36,549 bases of DNA from a virus. A program made the position numbers and the translations under genes. Of this stretch, positions 8,601 to 15,530 are shown in pieces (the stretch's first letter is position 1; every line of letters begins with the position of its first letter). Below the pieces are notes generated by a model. The model worked only from the letters and a program-made list of their open reading frames with translations. It ran no database searches and was not told where the DNA came from. The stretch lies in IMG/VR virus record IMGVR_UViG_3300022921_002274, positions 1 to 36,549 of that record; one strand, written 5' to 3'.

Positions 8601-9836
8601 ATTAGATTTGAAAATCAAACTTTAGTTGGTGATTTATCTCATAAAGCACGTGCAACTAAAAAATCATTTGACCAATCTCCTGTGGATTCCCCTAAATTAG
8701 GATTATTCTTCTCGCCAACAAAGGAGTTGAATATGGATATTCTAAAATCAATGGGTAATTTTAATATTGATAATTATATCGGTGACCCACGTGATGAGTA
8801 CAATGATGAATATTCAGAACTCAATACTCTTAGAGAATACTACTTTGAAAGAATTAATTTAAATGTTCAAGAATATATTCAACTTGTTAGAAACATTGAT
8901 AAATCATTATTCGATGTACTTACCGATTTAGTCCCTGCAAGAGCAAAAGTTGCTAAGGGTTTATTGATTGAACCTCACATTCTTGAAAGAAGTAAACAAA
9001 AATGGGAAAAACCAACTTCTGAAAAAAGAGATTATGAAACTGAAATAAACATCGATGATAATAATCAAATTGAATTAACTTATGATGTTCAATTAGCAGA
9101 AATAAATGTTGATGATGGTGTAACTTTTGAACCTTCATACGATACATATGATGGAACTTTAGAAGCAAACGATGAAATTAACTTAGTATCTAATTACGAT
9201 ACATATCAGGGACTTATTTCAGGTTCAGATGCTATTACCTTAACAGGTGATTATCCTACTTACGTAGGTGTAGCACAAACTACACTTGGAGAAGAATTGA
9301 CAGCTGTAGTTAACTTATCAGATTTTACATTTGTAGGTCAGGAAGATGGTGGATTTGGATTGTATGCTTCTGCATCACATGGTAAAGTAACTACATTAGA
9401 TGCGTTGGGTAATATAACTTCAAGTAGACAACAAATTTTTGGTATAGACGAAACTTTTGAGGTTGCAATAACTGTTTGGGGAGACCCACTTAACACGGGT
9501 GCATATGCACCATATACTGATTATATTACAAAACCAAAATTTGTGATAGCTAAACAACCATTTGGAAGTACTCCACCATCTGCACCAAAGAGTTTACCCG
9601 CGGGTAAGGAAATAGTTGAAGTAACTCCATTAAATGGTTATTTCCCATCACACTATAAGTTTGTGAAAAACCATTCTTTAGGATTTGAAAGAAGTTTCTT
9701 CAGAGGTTCACAACAAACAACAGCAACTACTCCTGATGGATTATCACCAGTAGAAACTATTACTACTAATCCAAATATCTTGAAAGTTGCTGATACGGGA
9801 AGAGGTTCGGGTGAACCAATCCTTGAGGTTGATTGA
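5649..9836 (+). CDS. Large tail protein: gpI-like domain plus LamG-like domain
   Basis: This 1,395-residue protein is a composite tail/baseplate protein. Residues about 540-690 resemble the phage P2 tail protein I family: NNLPEYLREDY, then FLDMIGQHFDVIWAYINGIS, then EEIWRRILNNLPYLLKHKGT and ILATYGIPQSLL. In that family the protein sits where the baseplate meets the fibres. Residues about 700-895 form a LamG / concanavalin-like jelly roll, with FTFEDRTAAIKLSGSQYI at its start and GLTGSIDEFRIWKTPLENT near its end, likely for glycan binding or trimer packing. The C-terminal 350 residues hold beta-rich repeats (SYDTYDGTLEANDEI, then NYDTYQGLISGSDAI). The ATG at 5649 was chosen because its frame is closed just upstream by TAA at 5643-5645. 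It lies 25 bases after the previous stop. Confidence 0.75.
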   Translation: MPRIDLDNILKRLNEEILENPLSPINQRPKISKIIKKGRRKDELGLPSILRPIQDLPQVSLSDKPLPSVKEEYVSEELNTKPAEQAQDSFDILDSAVDFTLEVVDEVSIEVPDIRSIQYPKEIRGGDFIGYDVDFQISFLATPTTSYVDIGIGRVKNALRRTANERNPFAKQQGRDVYEEPTPNDSYVLKFNVKELLINYLDLEGTEGIDIIKIPFTLTPVNANGKKPVNGKTETFTVVFDKGDLEIPRSVAVNRIVEAFKSQLNNNIFSDSKYLTHLAHLGDGDNKLIANWAPNTQDNSLILKLYEPLPASVQPNQKVWISKLQSEPFIETITLNGEDVDYCPPLQGPNFSLEVDSGIGYQIYDDLLASGSQSSTNLVNEYTSTLGIDTEKLTIQYVSGSDYTFENYVRFGSAEERIKNFWYKVELLEGYEESLSGLTGVEVEVGTIETEDGFVLLTEDGKTLSIDSLSITQQTQVEATKVTNNINSLIRTFDGFEKFLYSSSDDLAYPKSGNTLVASTSNDAQTWYNSAINYAANYDKNNVNYLINNLPEYLREDYDNEEYMLFLDMIGQHFDVIWAYINGISNSKKLEHKVTTGIPDTLVSHMLESFGWDDRRAYDSQFLWEYALGLNKDGTQKYDRSLKDANEEIWRRILNNLPYLLKHKGTARSLKAILATYGIPQSLLTIMEFGGPQDPTRGGSTSFTFEDRTAAIKLSGSQYIKTYWNQSETIPGSVELNVKFDEAGNHGLLYNTTTNGEDVAWKLEAIQTTGSFGKIKLSISGSSELKELESSEIRLFNDVYKHITLTREESSPSHSINLYVKEAKGDRLRIDDLQTLEIETTNGWDTHDLLKIGGNEINGSSDIAGGLTGSIDEFRIWKTPLENTVITNHAKIPDAINGNNYTASSEDLLLRHDFEYPKNRHSSGDVEIINVSISNEYVDGATEPVTSSIAVGFANLSSYPYNYESYERSVTAQVPSMGFNFANKIRFENQTLVGDLSHKARATKKSFDQSPVDSPKLGLFFSPTKELNMDILKSMGNFNIDNYIGDPRDEYNDEYSELNTLREYYFERINLNVQEYIQLVRNIDKSLFDVLTDLVPARAKVAKGLLIEPHILERSKQKWEKPTSEKRDYETEINIDDNNQIELTYDVQLAEINVDDGVTFEPSYDTYDGTLEANDEINLVSNYDTYQGLISGSDAITLTGDYPTYVGVAQTTLGEELTAVVNLSDFTFVGQEDGGFGLYASASHGKVTTLDALGNITSSRQQIFGIDETFEVAITVWGDPLNTGAYAPYTDYITKPKFVIAKQPFGSTPPSAPKSLPAGKEIVEVTPLNGYFPSHYKFVKNHSLGFERSFFRGSQQTTATTPDGLSPVETITTNPNILKVADTGRGSGEPILEVD

Positions 9837-9854
9837 TGAAATTAAAAAAATTAG

Positions 9855-9868
9855 ATATTTATATTTAT
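9855..9868 (+). promoter_or_regulatory. Putative phage late promoter box (two overlapping ATATTTAT)
   Basis: Two overlapping copies of ATATTTAT (9855-9862 and 9861-9868) lie 35 and 29 bases before the ATG at 9890. The following AAAAAGAA is shared with the copy at 12645. There is no TTTG 20 bases upstream. The same octamer precedes six other genes in this window. A late-promoter role is inferred. Confidence 0.5.
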
Positions 9869-9889
9869 TAAAAAGAAAAGGAAAAGACC

Positions 9890-10519
9890 ATGGCATATTT
9901 AGATAATACATCCATTACGGTTGATGCGATACTAACTAAAAAGGGTAGACAAAAGTTAGCATCGGGTCAATCTCTCAATATCACCAAGTTTGCATTAGGT
10001 GATGATGAGGTAGATTATTCGTTATACGAACCAGCACATCCGCTAGGTTCTGCTTATTATGATTCAGCAATTACTGCAATCCCTATTTTGGAGGCAACAC
10101 CAGATGAAACTCAAGCATTGAGATACAAATTGGTAACTCTAAATAAAGGAACAGTCCAAATTCCAATTGTTTCACTTGGAGTTAGTTCAATAGGTGTGTA
10201 TCAGGACGAAGGAGAAGTTGCTCTTTCACCAACTACATCACCTGCAGGAAATACAAATGCTGGATATACCGTAGTGTTGGCAGACCAACGAGCAGGAACA
10301 TTAACAGTTACACAAGGAGCAACGGCAGCAGCAACAATACCTGTTGGATTAGGAACTGAAGTGACAACTACTGCACAAGTAGTATCGGGATTAACATTCA
10401 ACTTCATTCCAAATTCAAGTTTGACATCGAACGTTTCAACAACCATCACTGTATTCGGAAATGAAACAGGTGGTTCAATTTCGATTCCTGTAACCGTAAC
10501 ATATAGAACAACAGTTTAA
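9890..10519 (+). CDS. Small virion structural protein, conserved in marine T4-like phages
   Basis: This 209-residue protein begins MAYLDNTSITVDAILTKKGR and continues NITKFALGDDEVDYSLYEP. I recognise this N-terminus as a recurrent opening of small structural proteins in marine phages, placed next to baseplate and tail genes. The C-terminal 120 residues are Thr/Val/Ala-rich beta strands, consistent with an Ig-like domain. There is no catalytic motif. It is preceded by two copies of the putative late box ATATTTAT, 35 and 29 bases upstream, and by AAAAGGAAAAGACC, the closest thing to a ribosome-binding site here. It is followed 12 bases later by the next structural gene. The specific place in the virion is not known. 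Confidence 0.65.
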   Translation: MAYLDNTSITVDAILTKKGRQKLASGQSLNITKFALGDDEVDYSLYEPAHPLGSAYYDSAITAIPILEATPDETQALRYKLVTLNKGTVQIPIVSLGVSSIGVYQDEGEVALSPTTSPAGNTNAGYTVVLADQRAGTLTVTQGATAAATIPVGLGTEVTTTAQVVSGLTFNFIPNSSLTSNVSTTITVFGNETGGSISIPVTVTYRTTV

Positions 10520-10531
10520 ATAGGATAGAAG

Positions 10532-11722
10532 ATGGCAATAATTAATGACTCAGCGATATCGAATCAGATAGCAAATTTAGTAAACGGAGGTGCGTTTGAT
10601 GTATCAGAATTAACATCAATCATTAACTCAGGTTTACCAACAGGGCAACAACTTCAAGTAAGTGCCGGATTATTGAGTGGTCCATTTAAAAGATTTGGTT
10701 CTTTTGATAAAGTTGATGCTAAAACCGAAGTAGTAACTACTGGTTTATGGACAGGTGATGTAGGTTCTTTAACTTCCTTTTTTACCTCATCTACCCAAAC
10801 AGCAGCAACATCAGGAGATTACTACTATAATGTTTATCAGGCAGACCCAAGTGGTGCTGATGCAGAAGTACAATTTGCAGTAGCATATGGACACGTTGAT
10901 GGAAGTGGTTCAGTATCATTAGCAAACGATGATACATCTACATTACCAACTAAGGCAACTTATAAGCAATATGGTTCTACCCTATTAAACGATGCAGATA
11001 ATAAATTCGCATTTGAAAATGGAAGTGGTGTAGCAACTGATTCTAATTCAATTTACGCAATTAACTTATCAAGAAATAGATTTAGAGAAAAGATGGACCC
11101 AGGCAACTGGTCATTACAACTATCAGGTTCTAATGGTTTGTTTACATTTATTGATAATAGTGGTAAGAAATTTGGAGATACGTTAGGAAATGCAGGTAGA
11201 GTATTTAAAGTAGTATCGGGTTCTCTTAACTTAGGAACTGAAAATGATGCAACCATTAATACAACTACATCATCGGGTGATGAAGGATTTGGTTTATTCT
11301 ATCCTGATAGAGGTGTTTTAATTCTTAACCCATCTGCAATTCAAGCAACAGTAGGTTCGGTACCTTACGGAAGTTTAGCAGGTGATGAAGGTGTTACTGC
11401 AGATAAACAAAATCATAAGAGAATATTCCAAGCAATTGAACTTGGTGGTGATTTTGAAGCAAGAAGAACTGAAAATGTATCTACACAACACTTCTTTGTA
11501 AGAGCAACCAATAGAGAGTTCAACTATTCAAATAACCCAACATATACAAATACTGATGGTACATTTGTTGAAACTTCATTTGAAACAGACCCAAAAACTT
11601 ACATTACAACCGTAGGTTTATATAATGATTCAAATGAGATGATTGCAGTAGCAAAAACTTCTCAACCCGTACCAAAATCATTTGATAAAGAAGTATTAAT
11701 CAAAGTTAAACTTTCATTCTAA
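10532..11722 (+). CDS. Virion structural protein, paralogue of the next gene
   Basis: This 396-residue protein is probably a virion component. Its middle holds NRFREKMDPGNWSLQLSG and DRGVLILNPSAIQ. Its end holds FFVRATNREFNYSNNPTYTN and then TTVGLYNDSNEMIAVAKTSQ. This C-terminal pattern is one I associate with structural proteins of T4-like marine phages. The same C-terminal block recurs in the gene at 11811 (EFNVSQNPS, then TTIGLYDDTNNMVAVAKLPR), so the two are paralogues. The gene starts 12 bases after the previous stop with no promoter of its own, and is followed by a clear intrinsic terminator. It therefore closes a 9890-11722 transcription unit. Confidence 0.65.
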   Translation: MAIINDSAISNQIANLVNGGAFDVSELTSIINSGLPTGQQLQVSAGLLSGPFKRFGSFDKVDAKTEVVTTGLWTGDVGSLTSFFTSSTQTAATSGDYYYNVYQADPSGADAEVQFAVAYGHVDGSGSVSLANDDTSTLPTKATYKQYGSTLLNDADNKFAFENGSGVATDSNSIYAINLSRNRFREKMDPGNWSLQLSGSNGLFTFIDNSGKKFGDTLGNAGRVFKVVSGSLNLGTENDATINTTTSSGDEGFGLFYPDRGVLILNPSAIQATVGSVPYGSLAGDEGVTADKQNHKRIFQAIELGGDFEARRTENVSTQHFFVRATNREFNYSNNPTYTNTDGTFVETSFETDPKTYITTVGLYNDSNEMIAVAKTSQPVPKSFDKEVLIKVKLSF

Positions 11723-11752
11723 TTAAATTTATTAAAATATAAATCATAGAAG

Positions 11753-11776
11753 AACCCCACCAAAAGTGGGGTTTTT
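11753..11776 (+). terminator. Rho-independent terminator
   Basis: A perfect 8-bp stem, AACCCCAC (11753-11760) with GTGGGGTT (11766-11773), encloses the loop CAAAA and runs into a T tract at 11772-11776. It lies about 30 bases after the stop of the structural gene ending at 11722. It is the strongest hairpin terminator I see in the window. Confidence 0.9.
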
Positions 11777-11785
11777 CGTTTCATG

Positions 11786-11793
11786 ATATTTAT
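11786..11793 (+). promoter_or_regulatory. Putative phage late promoter box (ATATTTAT)
   Basis: ATATTTAT lies 10 bases after the terminator T tract and 25 bases before the ATG at 11811. This is where a promoter is needed to restart transcription after the terminator. The box is followed by ACAAAAG. Its role is inferred from recurrence. Confidence 0.55.
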
Positions 11794-11810
11794 ACAAAAG
11801 AATTATTTAA

Positions 11811-12641
11811 ATGTTTAAGAACATACCAAAATCAGATATTAATGTTAATCCGTTTAAGGTTTATAAGGAATGGTCATTAGATGAAAATGATTTAACTCCT
11901 TATTTTGGTCAAGAAATAACAGGCTCCTTATTTGATGCTAATACTGATATAAAATCTAATGGTATCTATAAAAGATTACTTTATGACTCAATTAAAACTC
12001 AATTTTATTTAAACCCAGCAACAGGTTCAATTCTTACCGAGGTTGGATTGAGAGAATCATATGTATCTACTGATGAAAGAGAGATAGAAACTGAAATAGC
12101 AGTACTTGCAATTCCTCAAGAATATTATGGTGAAGGGTTAAAAGTAGGTTCGGTATCTCTCAATGATGGTGGTGTAATTCTAACCGATGATGGTTATTCT
12201 AATTTAAAAAATACATCAAACGAAATTAAGGGAAATATTTTTTATGATAGAGGATTGATAGTATTGACAAAAGATGTAAATCCCGCTTCAACGTTATCTA
12301 ATTTTCAAATAGATTTCCGTTCAACAATAACAATCTATGAGAATGAAATTTTTCTTCAAGTTGGAGAAAATGAGTTTAATGTATCACAAAATCCAAGTGC
12401 AACCAACAATGGGTTTATTAAGGATATTCAATCATCTATTGATTCAAATGTTATTGCTAAGTTTTCGGATTTTGAATATTCATCTTCAATAGACCCAACG
12501 GGTTCTTATTTAGCACCTTTTATTACAACTATTGGATTATATGATGATACAAATAATATGGTTGCAGTAGCAAAGTTACCAAGACCAATCAAATCATTAC
12601 CTGATTATCCTGTTAACTTTATAGTACGTTTTGATACTTAA
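11811..12641 (+). CDS. Virion structural protein, paralogue of the preceding gene
   Basis: This 276-residue protein shares its C-terminal layout with the 396-residue protein just upstream: DRGLIVLTKDVNPA against DRGVLILNPSAIQ, EFNVSQNPS against EFNYSNNPT, and TTIGLYDDTNNMVAVAKLPR against TTVGLYNDSNEMIAVAKTSQ. It lacks most of the upstream protein's N-terminal half. No enzyme motif, signal peptide or membrane segment is visible. It has its own putative late promoter box 25 bases upstream, just after a terminator, so it is probably expressed independently. A structural role is inferred from the paralogue and the context. Confidence 0.6.
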   Translation: MFKNIPKSDINVNPFKVYKEWSLDENDLTPYFGQEITGSLFDANTDIKSNGIYKRLLYDSIKTQFYLNPATGSILTEVGLRESYVSTDEREIETEIAVLAIPQEYYGEGLKVGSVSLNDGGVILTDDGYSNLKNTSNEIKGNIFYDRGLIVLTKDVNPASTLSNFQIDFRSTITIYENEIFLQVGENEFNVSQNPSATNNGFIKDIQSSIDSNVIAKFSDFEYSSSIDPTGSYLAPFITTIGLYDDTNNMVAVAKLPRPIKSLPDYPVNFIVRFDT

Positions 12642-12644
12642 TTA

Positions 12645-12652
12645 ATATTTAT
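12645..12652 (+). promoter_or_regulatory. Putative phage late promoter box (ATATTTAT)
   Basis: ATATTTAT followed by TAAAAAGAA, as at 9861, lies 22 bases before the ATG at 12667 and immediately after the preceding stop. It has no TTTG element at the host-promoter distance. Confidence 0.45.
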
Positions 12653-12666
12653 TAAAAAGAATAATT

Positions 12667-12861
12667 ATGACTTTAGAAGAAAGATTAGAAAAAAACCCAC
12701 CGGCTAATTCAAAAGCAAACACCAAAGGTGGAGACCCTGAAATTATTGGATATGAAAATGGATTCGGTCCATCAAAAGATTTATCGAAAGATGAAGCATC
12801 ACTAAAGAAAGCAAGAGGTGGTAAATTGAATACCAAGCCTTATTCTGATACTTTCAAATAA
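12667..12861 (+). CDS. Small hydrophilic protein of unknown function
   Basis: This 64-residue protein is rich in Lys, Gly, Pro and Asn and has almost no hydrophobic core (for example NPPANSKANTKGGDPEIIGY). It looks intrinsically disordered. I recognise no family. Support for it being real comes from the ATATTTAT box 22 bases before the ATG, tight spacing to the next gene (5 bases), and plus-strand orientation in an otherwise filled region. The box suggests late expression, so a minor virion or assembly role is possible, but nothing in the sequence shows it. Confidence 0.55.
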   Translation: MTLEERLEKNPPANSKANTKGGDPEIIGYENGFGPSKDLSKDEASLKKARGGKLNTKPYSDTFK

Positions 12862-12866
12862 ATTTA

Positions 12867-13280
12867 ATGCAAAATTGGTTACACGAAAATACAGAGGTTA
12901 CTGATGAAAGTATCCCTGAGGGAAGTGAAGGATTCGTATATAAGATTACTCACATCCCAACAGGAAAATACTATATTGGTAAAAAATCCCTTTGGGCACA
13001 TAGAACCTTACCACCTTTAAAAGGTAAGAAGAGAAAGCGTAAGGTTATTAAAGAATCGGATTGGAAGAAATATCACTCATCTAACGATTGGATTAAGGAA
13101 CAAGTAAAGGAAGGAAACGAGGATGATTTCAAGCGAGAAATCATTCAATTCTGTCCTTCTAAAAAATCACTAACTTATTACGAACTACGTTGGCAGATGT
13201 ACTACGATGTACTTGCCGATGATAACTGTCTGAATGAAAACCTTTTAGGTAAATTCTATCGAAAAGATTTGTTATTATAA
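12867..13280 (+). CDS. GIY-YIG endonuclease-like protein
   Basis: This 137-residue protein carries the landmarks of a GIY-YIG nuclease fold. FVYKITHIPTGKYYIGKKSL at residues 23-42 supplies the two strands (VYK and YIG), a basic stretch follows (LKGKKRKRKVIKESDWKKY), then Glu106 in YYELRWQM as the likely metal ligand and CLNENLLG near the end. Members include phage Seg-type homing enzymes and other small phage nucleases. It has no visible extra DNA-binding domain, so it could be a free-standing homing nuclease or a phage DNA-processing enzyme. It follows the previous gene by 5 bases. Its last codons contain the TTTG of the promoter for the next gene. Confidence 0.75.
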   Translation: MQNWLHENTEVTDESIPEGSEGFVYKITHIPTGKYYIGKKSLWAHRTLPPLKGKKRKRKVIKESDWKKYHSSNDWIKEQVKEGNEDDFKREIIQFCPSKKSLTYYELRWQMYYDVLADDNCLNENLLGKFYRKDLLL

Positions 13281-13299
13281 AATATTTTTCGTAACTTAG
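13268..13299 (+). promoter_or_regulatory. Bacteroidetes-type promoter (TTTG-N20-TAACTTAG)
   Basis: TTTG at 13268-13271 and TAACTTAG at 13292-13299 are separated by exactly 20 bases, with TTCG just before the -7 box. This matches three other promoters in the window in spacing. Here the -7 box is weaker (CTTAG in place of TTTG). It would drive the 66-residue gene at 13323 with a leader of about 17 bases. Confidence 0.6.
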
Positions 13300-13322
13300 T
13301 ACCTAACTATAAAAACAACAAT

Positions 13323-13523
13323 ATGAGATTACAAGATGTATGCGTTAAGTATAGAATTTCTGATTCTTTTCTTAATTCTAAAGAAGATGGATTAAAAGTA
13401 GCAGCAAAATCAATTGATGATATTATTGCTGAACTTAGAAGAAAAAATGAAAGCCCTGATACTGTCATTAAACTTAATAGATTAAAAGATTTTCTACTTG
13501 ATGTGAAAAATTCTTCATTTTAA
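13323..13523 (+). CDS. Small helical protein of unknown function
   Basis: This 66-residue protein is predicted to be mainly helical and charged (SIDDIIAELRRKNESPDTVI, then LNRLKDFLLDVKN). No family is recognised and there is no membrane segment. It has its own host-like promoter, so it is probably expressed early or in the middle of infection, and it precedes the SAM synthetase gene, which also has its own promoter. Small early phage proteins of this size are often host-takeover factors, but there is no direct evidence of that here. Confidence 0.6.
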   Translation: MRLQDVCVKYRISDSFLNSKEDGLKVAAKSIDDIIAELRRKNESPDTVIKLNRLKDFLLDVKNSSF

Positions 13524-13524
13524 A

Positions 13525-13556
13525 TTTGGTTTATTGAAAAAATATTCGTATATTTA
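13525..13556 (+). promoter_or_regulatory. Bacteroidetes-type promoter (TTTG-N20-TATATTTA)
   Basis: TTTG at 13525-13528, exactly 20 bases, then TATATTTA at 13549-13556, preceded by TTCG. It fits the Bacteroidetes primary sigma consensus (TTTG at -33, TAnnTTTG at -7). It lies in the 61-base gap before the SAM synthetase start and gives a leader of about 22 bases. Confidence 0.75.
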
Positions 13557-13584
13557 CAATATTTTAATAACCAAAAAAAGATAA

Positions 13585-14550
13585 ATGATTAGAACCGCAG
13601 AATGTGTATCCCCCATGCATCCCGATAAGATGTGTGATAGAATCTCGGATACGTTATTAGATTTACATTTAAAACAAGACCCAAACTCACGATGTGCAAT
13701 TGAAACGTGTGGAGGTTTGGGTGAGGTGTATATTACAGGAGAAATTACTTCAGAAGCAATAGTTCTTGCACCTCAAATAGAAGAGGTAGTTAAGGATATT
13801 ACTAAAGATGAGAATATCAAAGTAATCATCAACCTTAATCAACAATCTCCTGAAATTGCTAATGGAGTTGATACGGGTGGTGCAGGTGACCAAGGAATTA
13901 TGACTGGTTATGCTTGTAGAGAAAATGACCAATATCTTCCACAAGAATACTTCCTAGCACGAGAGCTTAATAAGTTCATCTTTGAGGTGTTCCCGTTTGA
14001 TGGTAAAACTCAAATTACTTTAGATAGAAATCGTGTAAGAGTGGTTGCATCTTTCCAAAATGCACCAACAACTGAATTGTATCAATTAGTAAATGATTTC
14101 TTTAAATCATATCCACAATACACTTTAGAACAAATTCATTGTAATCCCGCAGGTGATTGGAACATTGGTGGGTTTACTGCGGATGCAGGTTTGACAGGTA
14201 GAAAACTTGCAGTAGATAACTATGGTCCTCGTATTCCAATCGGCGGAGGTGCGTTTAGTGGTAAGGATTCAACAAAGGTTGATAGAAGTGGTGCATACAT
14301 GGCTCGTAGAGTTGCGGTAGATATATTAGAACAAAATCCTGAAGCACAAGAAGTATTTGTTCAACTTGCTTACGCAATCGGATATGACCAACCATTACAA
14401 GCAACTGCAGTAATTGATGGAGTGGAAACTAAGATTCAGGGTTATGATTTATCACCTCAGGGTATTATCAATTTCTTAAAATTAAGAGAACCAATTTTTG
14501 GAGATAGTGCATCATTCGGACATATGGGTGCTGGATTTTCTTGGAAATAA
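13585..14550 (+). CDS. metK: S-adenosylmethionine synthetase (methionine adenosyltransferase), compact form
   Basis: The enzyme makes S-adenosylmethionine from methionine and ATP in the cytoplasm. Family motifs are all visible: HPDK at residues 12-15 (ATP site), GGAGDQGIMTGYA (the conserved GAGDQG loop), NIGGFTADAGLTGRKLAVDN, and GGGAFSGKDSTKVDRSGAYM, the signature phosphate-binding segment. The C-terminus FGHMGAGFSWK aligns with the usual end of MetK, so the gene is complete. At 321 residues it is about 60 shorter than typical bacterial MetK; the loss is spread through loops and the central domain. It has its own host-like promoter and lies next to primase and nuclease genes. Extra SAM could feed DNA or glycan methylation; one methyltransferase domain is encoded at 30480-32663. 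Confidence 0.93.
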   Translation: MIRTAECVSPMHPDKMCDRISDTLLDLHLKQDPNSRCAIETCGGLGEVYITGEITSEAIVLAPQIEEVVKDITKDENIKVIINLNQQSPEIANGVDTGGAGDQGIMTGYACRENDQYLPQEYFLARELNKFIFEVFPFDGKTQITLDRNRVRVVASFQNAPTTELYQLVNDFFKSYPQYTLEQIHCNPAGDWNIGGFTADAGLTGRKLAVDNYGPRIPIGGGAFSGKDSTKVDRSGAYMARRVAVDILEQNPEAQEVFVQLAYAIGYDQPLQATAVIDGVETKIQGYDLSPQGIINFLKLREPIFGDSASFGHMGAGFSWK

Positions 14551-14582
14551 TTTGGAATTAAATAAATAAATTCGTATATTTG
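14551..14582 (+). promoter_or_regulatory. Bacteroidetes-type promoter (TTTG-N20-TATATTTG)
   Basis: TTTG at 14551-14554 directly follows the metK stop, with 20 bases to TATATTTG at 14575-14582, a perfect TAnnTTTG box preceded by TTCG. It is the best match of the four. Its -7 box ends only 6 bases before the primase ATG at 14589, so the transcript should be leaderless or nearly so. Confidence 0.8.
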
Positions 14583-14588
14583 GTCCAA

Positions 14589-15530
14589 ATGATTTCTACA
14601 AGGGACAAATTAAAAGTAATTAATGTACTTGATAGTACACTCGGTGTGGGTACCTCACTAAAGGGAAACGAACAGGCTCACCATTGTCCTTTTTGTCATC
14701 ATCACAAGAAAAAACTCCAAGTAAATTTAGAAACACAATACTGGCATTGTTGGGTGTGTAACTCTAAAGGTAGAAGTATTCAATCACTTCTTAAACGTTT
14801 ACACGTTGATTACTCTCAGATAAATGTAATCATTGGTATCTATGGTGACCATCCAACATCTACATCAAAAGATGTAGAAGAAAAGATACAACTTAGGTTA
14901 CCGTCGGAGTTCAAATCGTTATTACAAAAACCAAAATCAATCAATCCAATATACAACCAAGCACTTGCATACCTTAAACGAAGGGGTATCTCAATGGATG
15001 AAGTAAGTAAGTACAACATTGGATATTGTGAAGATGGTTTATATGGTGGTAGAATTATTATCCCATCATACGATGAAGATAACGAACTAAATTACTTTAT
15101 TGCAAGAACATTCTATGAGGATGTGGGAATGAAATATAAAAACCCACCTGTTAGTAGAGATGTTATTATATTTGATAATCAAATCAATTGGAATGAGCCA
15201 ATTACTTTAGTAGAGGGTGTGTTTGATTCATTCTCAGTAAAAAGAAACGCAATCCCAATGTTGAGTAAGTTTTTGCTATCAAAGTTAAAAACAAAGATAC
15301 TTGAAAGGGGTGTAACGGAAATCAACTTACTAATGGATTCAGATGCAGTAGAAGATTCTACCAAACATACTGAGTACTTTATTAAAAACGGAATCAAAGT
15401 AAGAAATATTATACCTCAAGGTGAATCCGATGCAGCAGATATGGGATTTGATAAGGTAAATGAATTATTAAAAGAAACCGAAGAAACGGGATGGGATAAT
15501 CTTATCCTTTCCAAATTAAATAATTTATGA
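14589..15530 (+). CDS. DNA primase, DnaG/T4 gp61-like
   Basis: This 314-residue primase synthesises RNA primers for lagging-strand replication. The N-terminal zinc site is C33-P-F-C36 and H53-C54-W-V-C57. The TOPRIM catalytic centre shows EGVFDSF (Glu near 209) and LLMDSDA (near 250), followed by an Ala-Asp motif in GESDAADMGFDKV. The domain order and size fit small T4 gp61-type primases; there is no fused helicase. The start at ATG 14589 is chosen over an in-frame TTG at 14580, because that TTG lies inside the promoter -7 box. The end overlaps the next gene by ATGA, so it is coupled to the Mre11-Rad50 gene. Production from its own promoter may be leaderless. Confidence 0.9.
   Translation: MISTRDKLKVINVLDSTLGVGTSLKGNEQAHHCPFCHHHKKKLQVNLETQYWHCWVCNSKGRSIQSLLKRLHVDYSQINVIIGIYGDHPTSTSKDVEEKIQLRLPSEFKSLLQKPKSINPIYNQALAYLKRRGISMDEVSKYNIGYCEDGLYGGRIIIPSYDEDNELNYFIARTFYEDVGMKYKNPPVSRDVIIFDNQINWNEPITLVEGVFDSFSVKRNAIPMLSKFLLSKLKTKILERGVTEINLLMDSDAVEDSTKHTEYFIKNGIKVRNIIPQGESDAADMGFDKVNELLKETEETGWDNLILSKLNNL

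Noticed and set aside
11735-11745. T4-type late promoter (TATAAAT) on the plus strand
   Set aside because: It lies directly before a strong terminator and has no gene to drive before it; the ATATTTAT box after the terminator is better placed.
14580-14582. TTG start for the primase
   Set aside because: It lies inside a perfect TATATTTG promoter box; ATG 14589 is in frame and 9 bases downstream.
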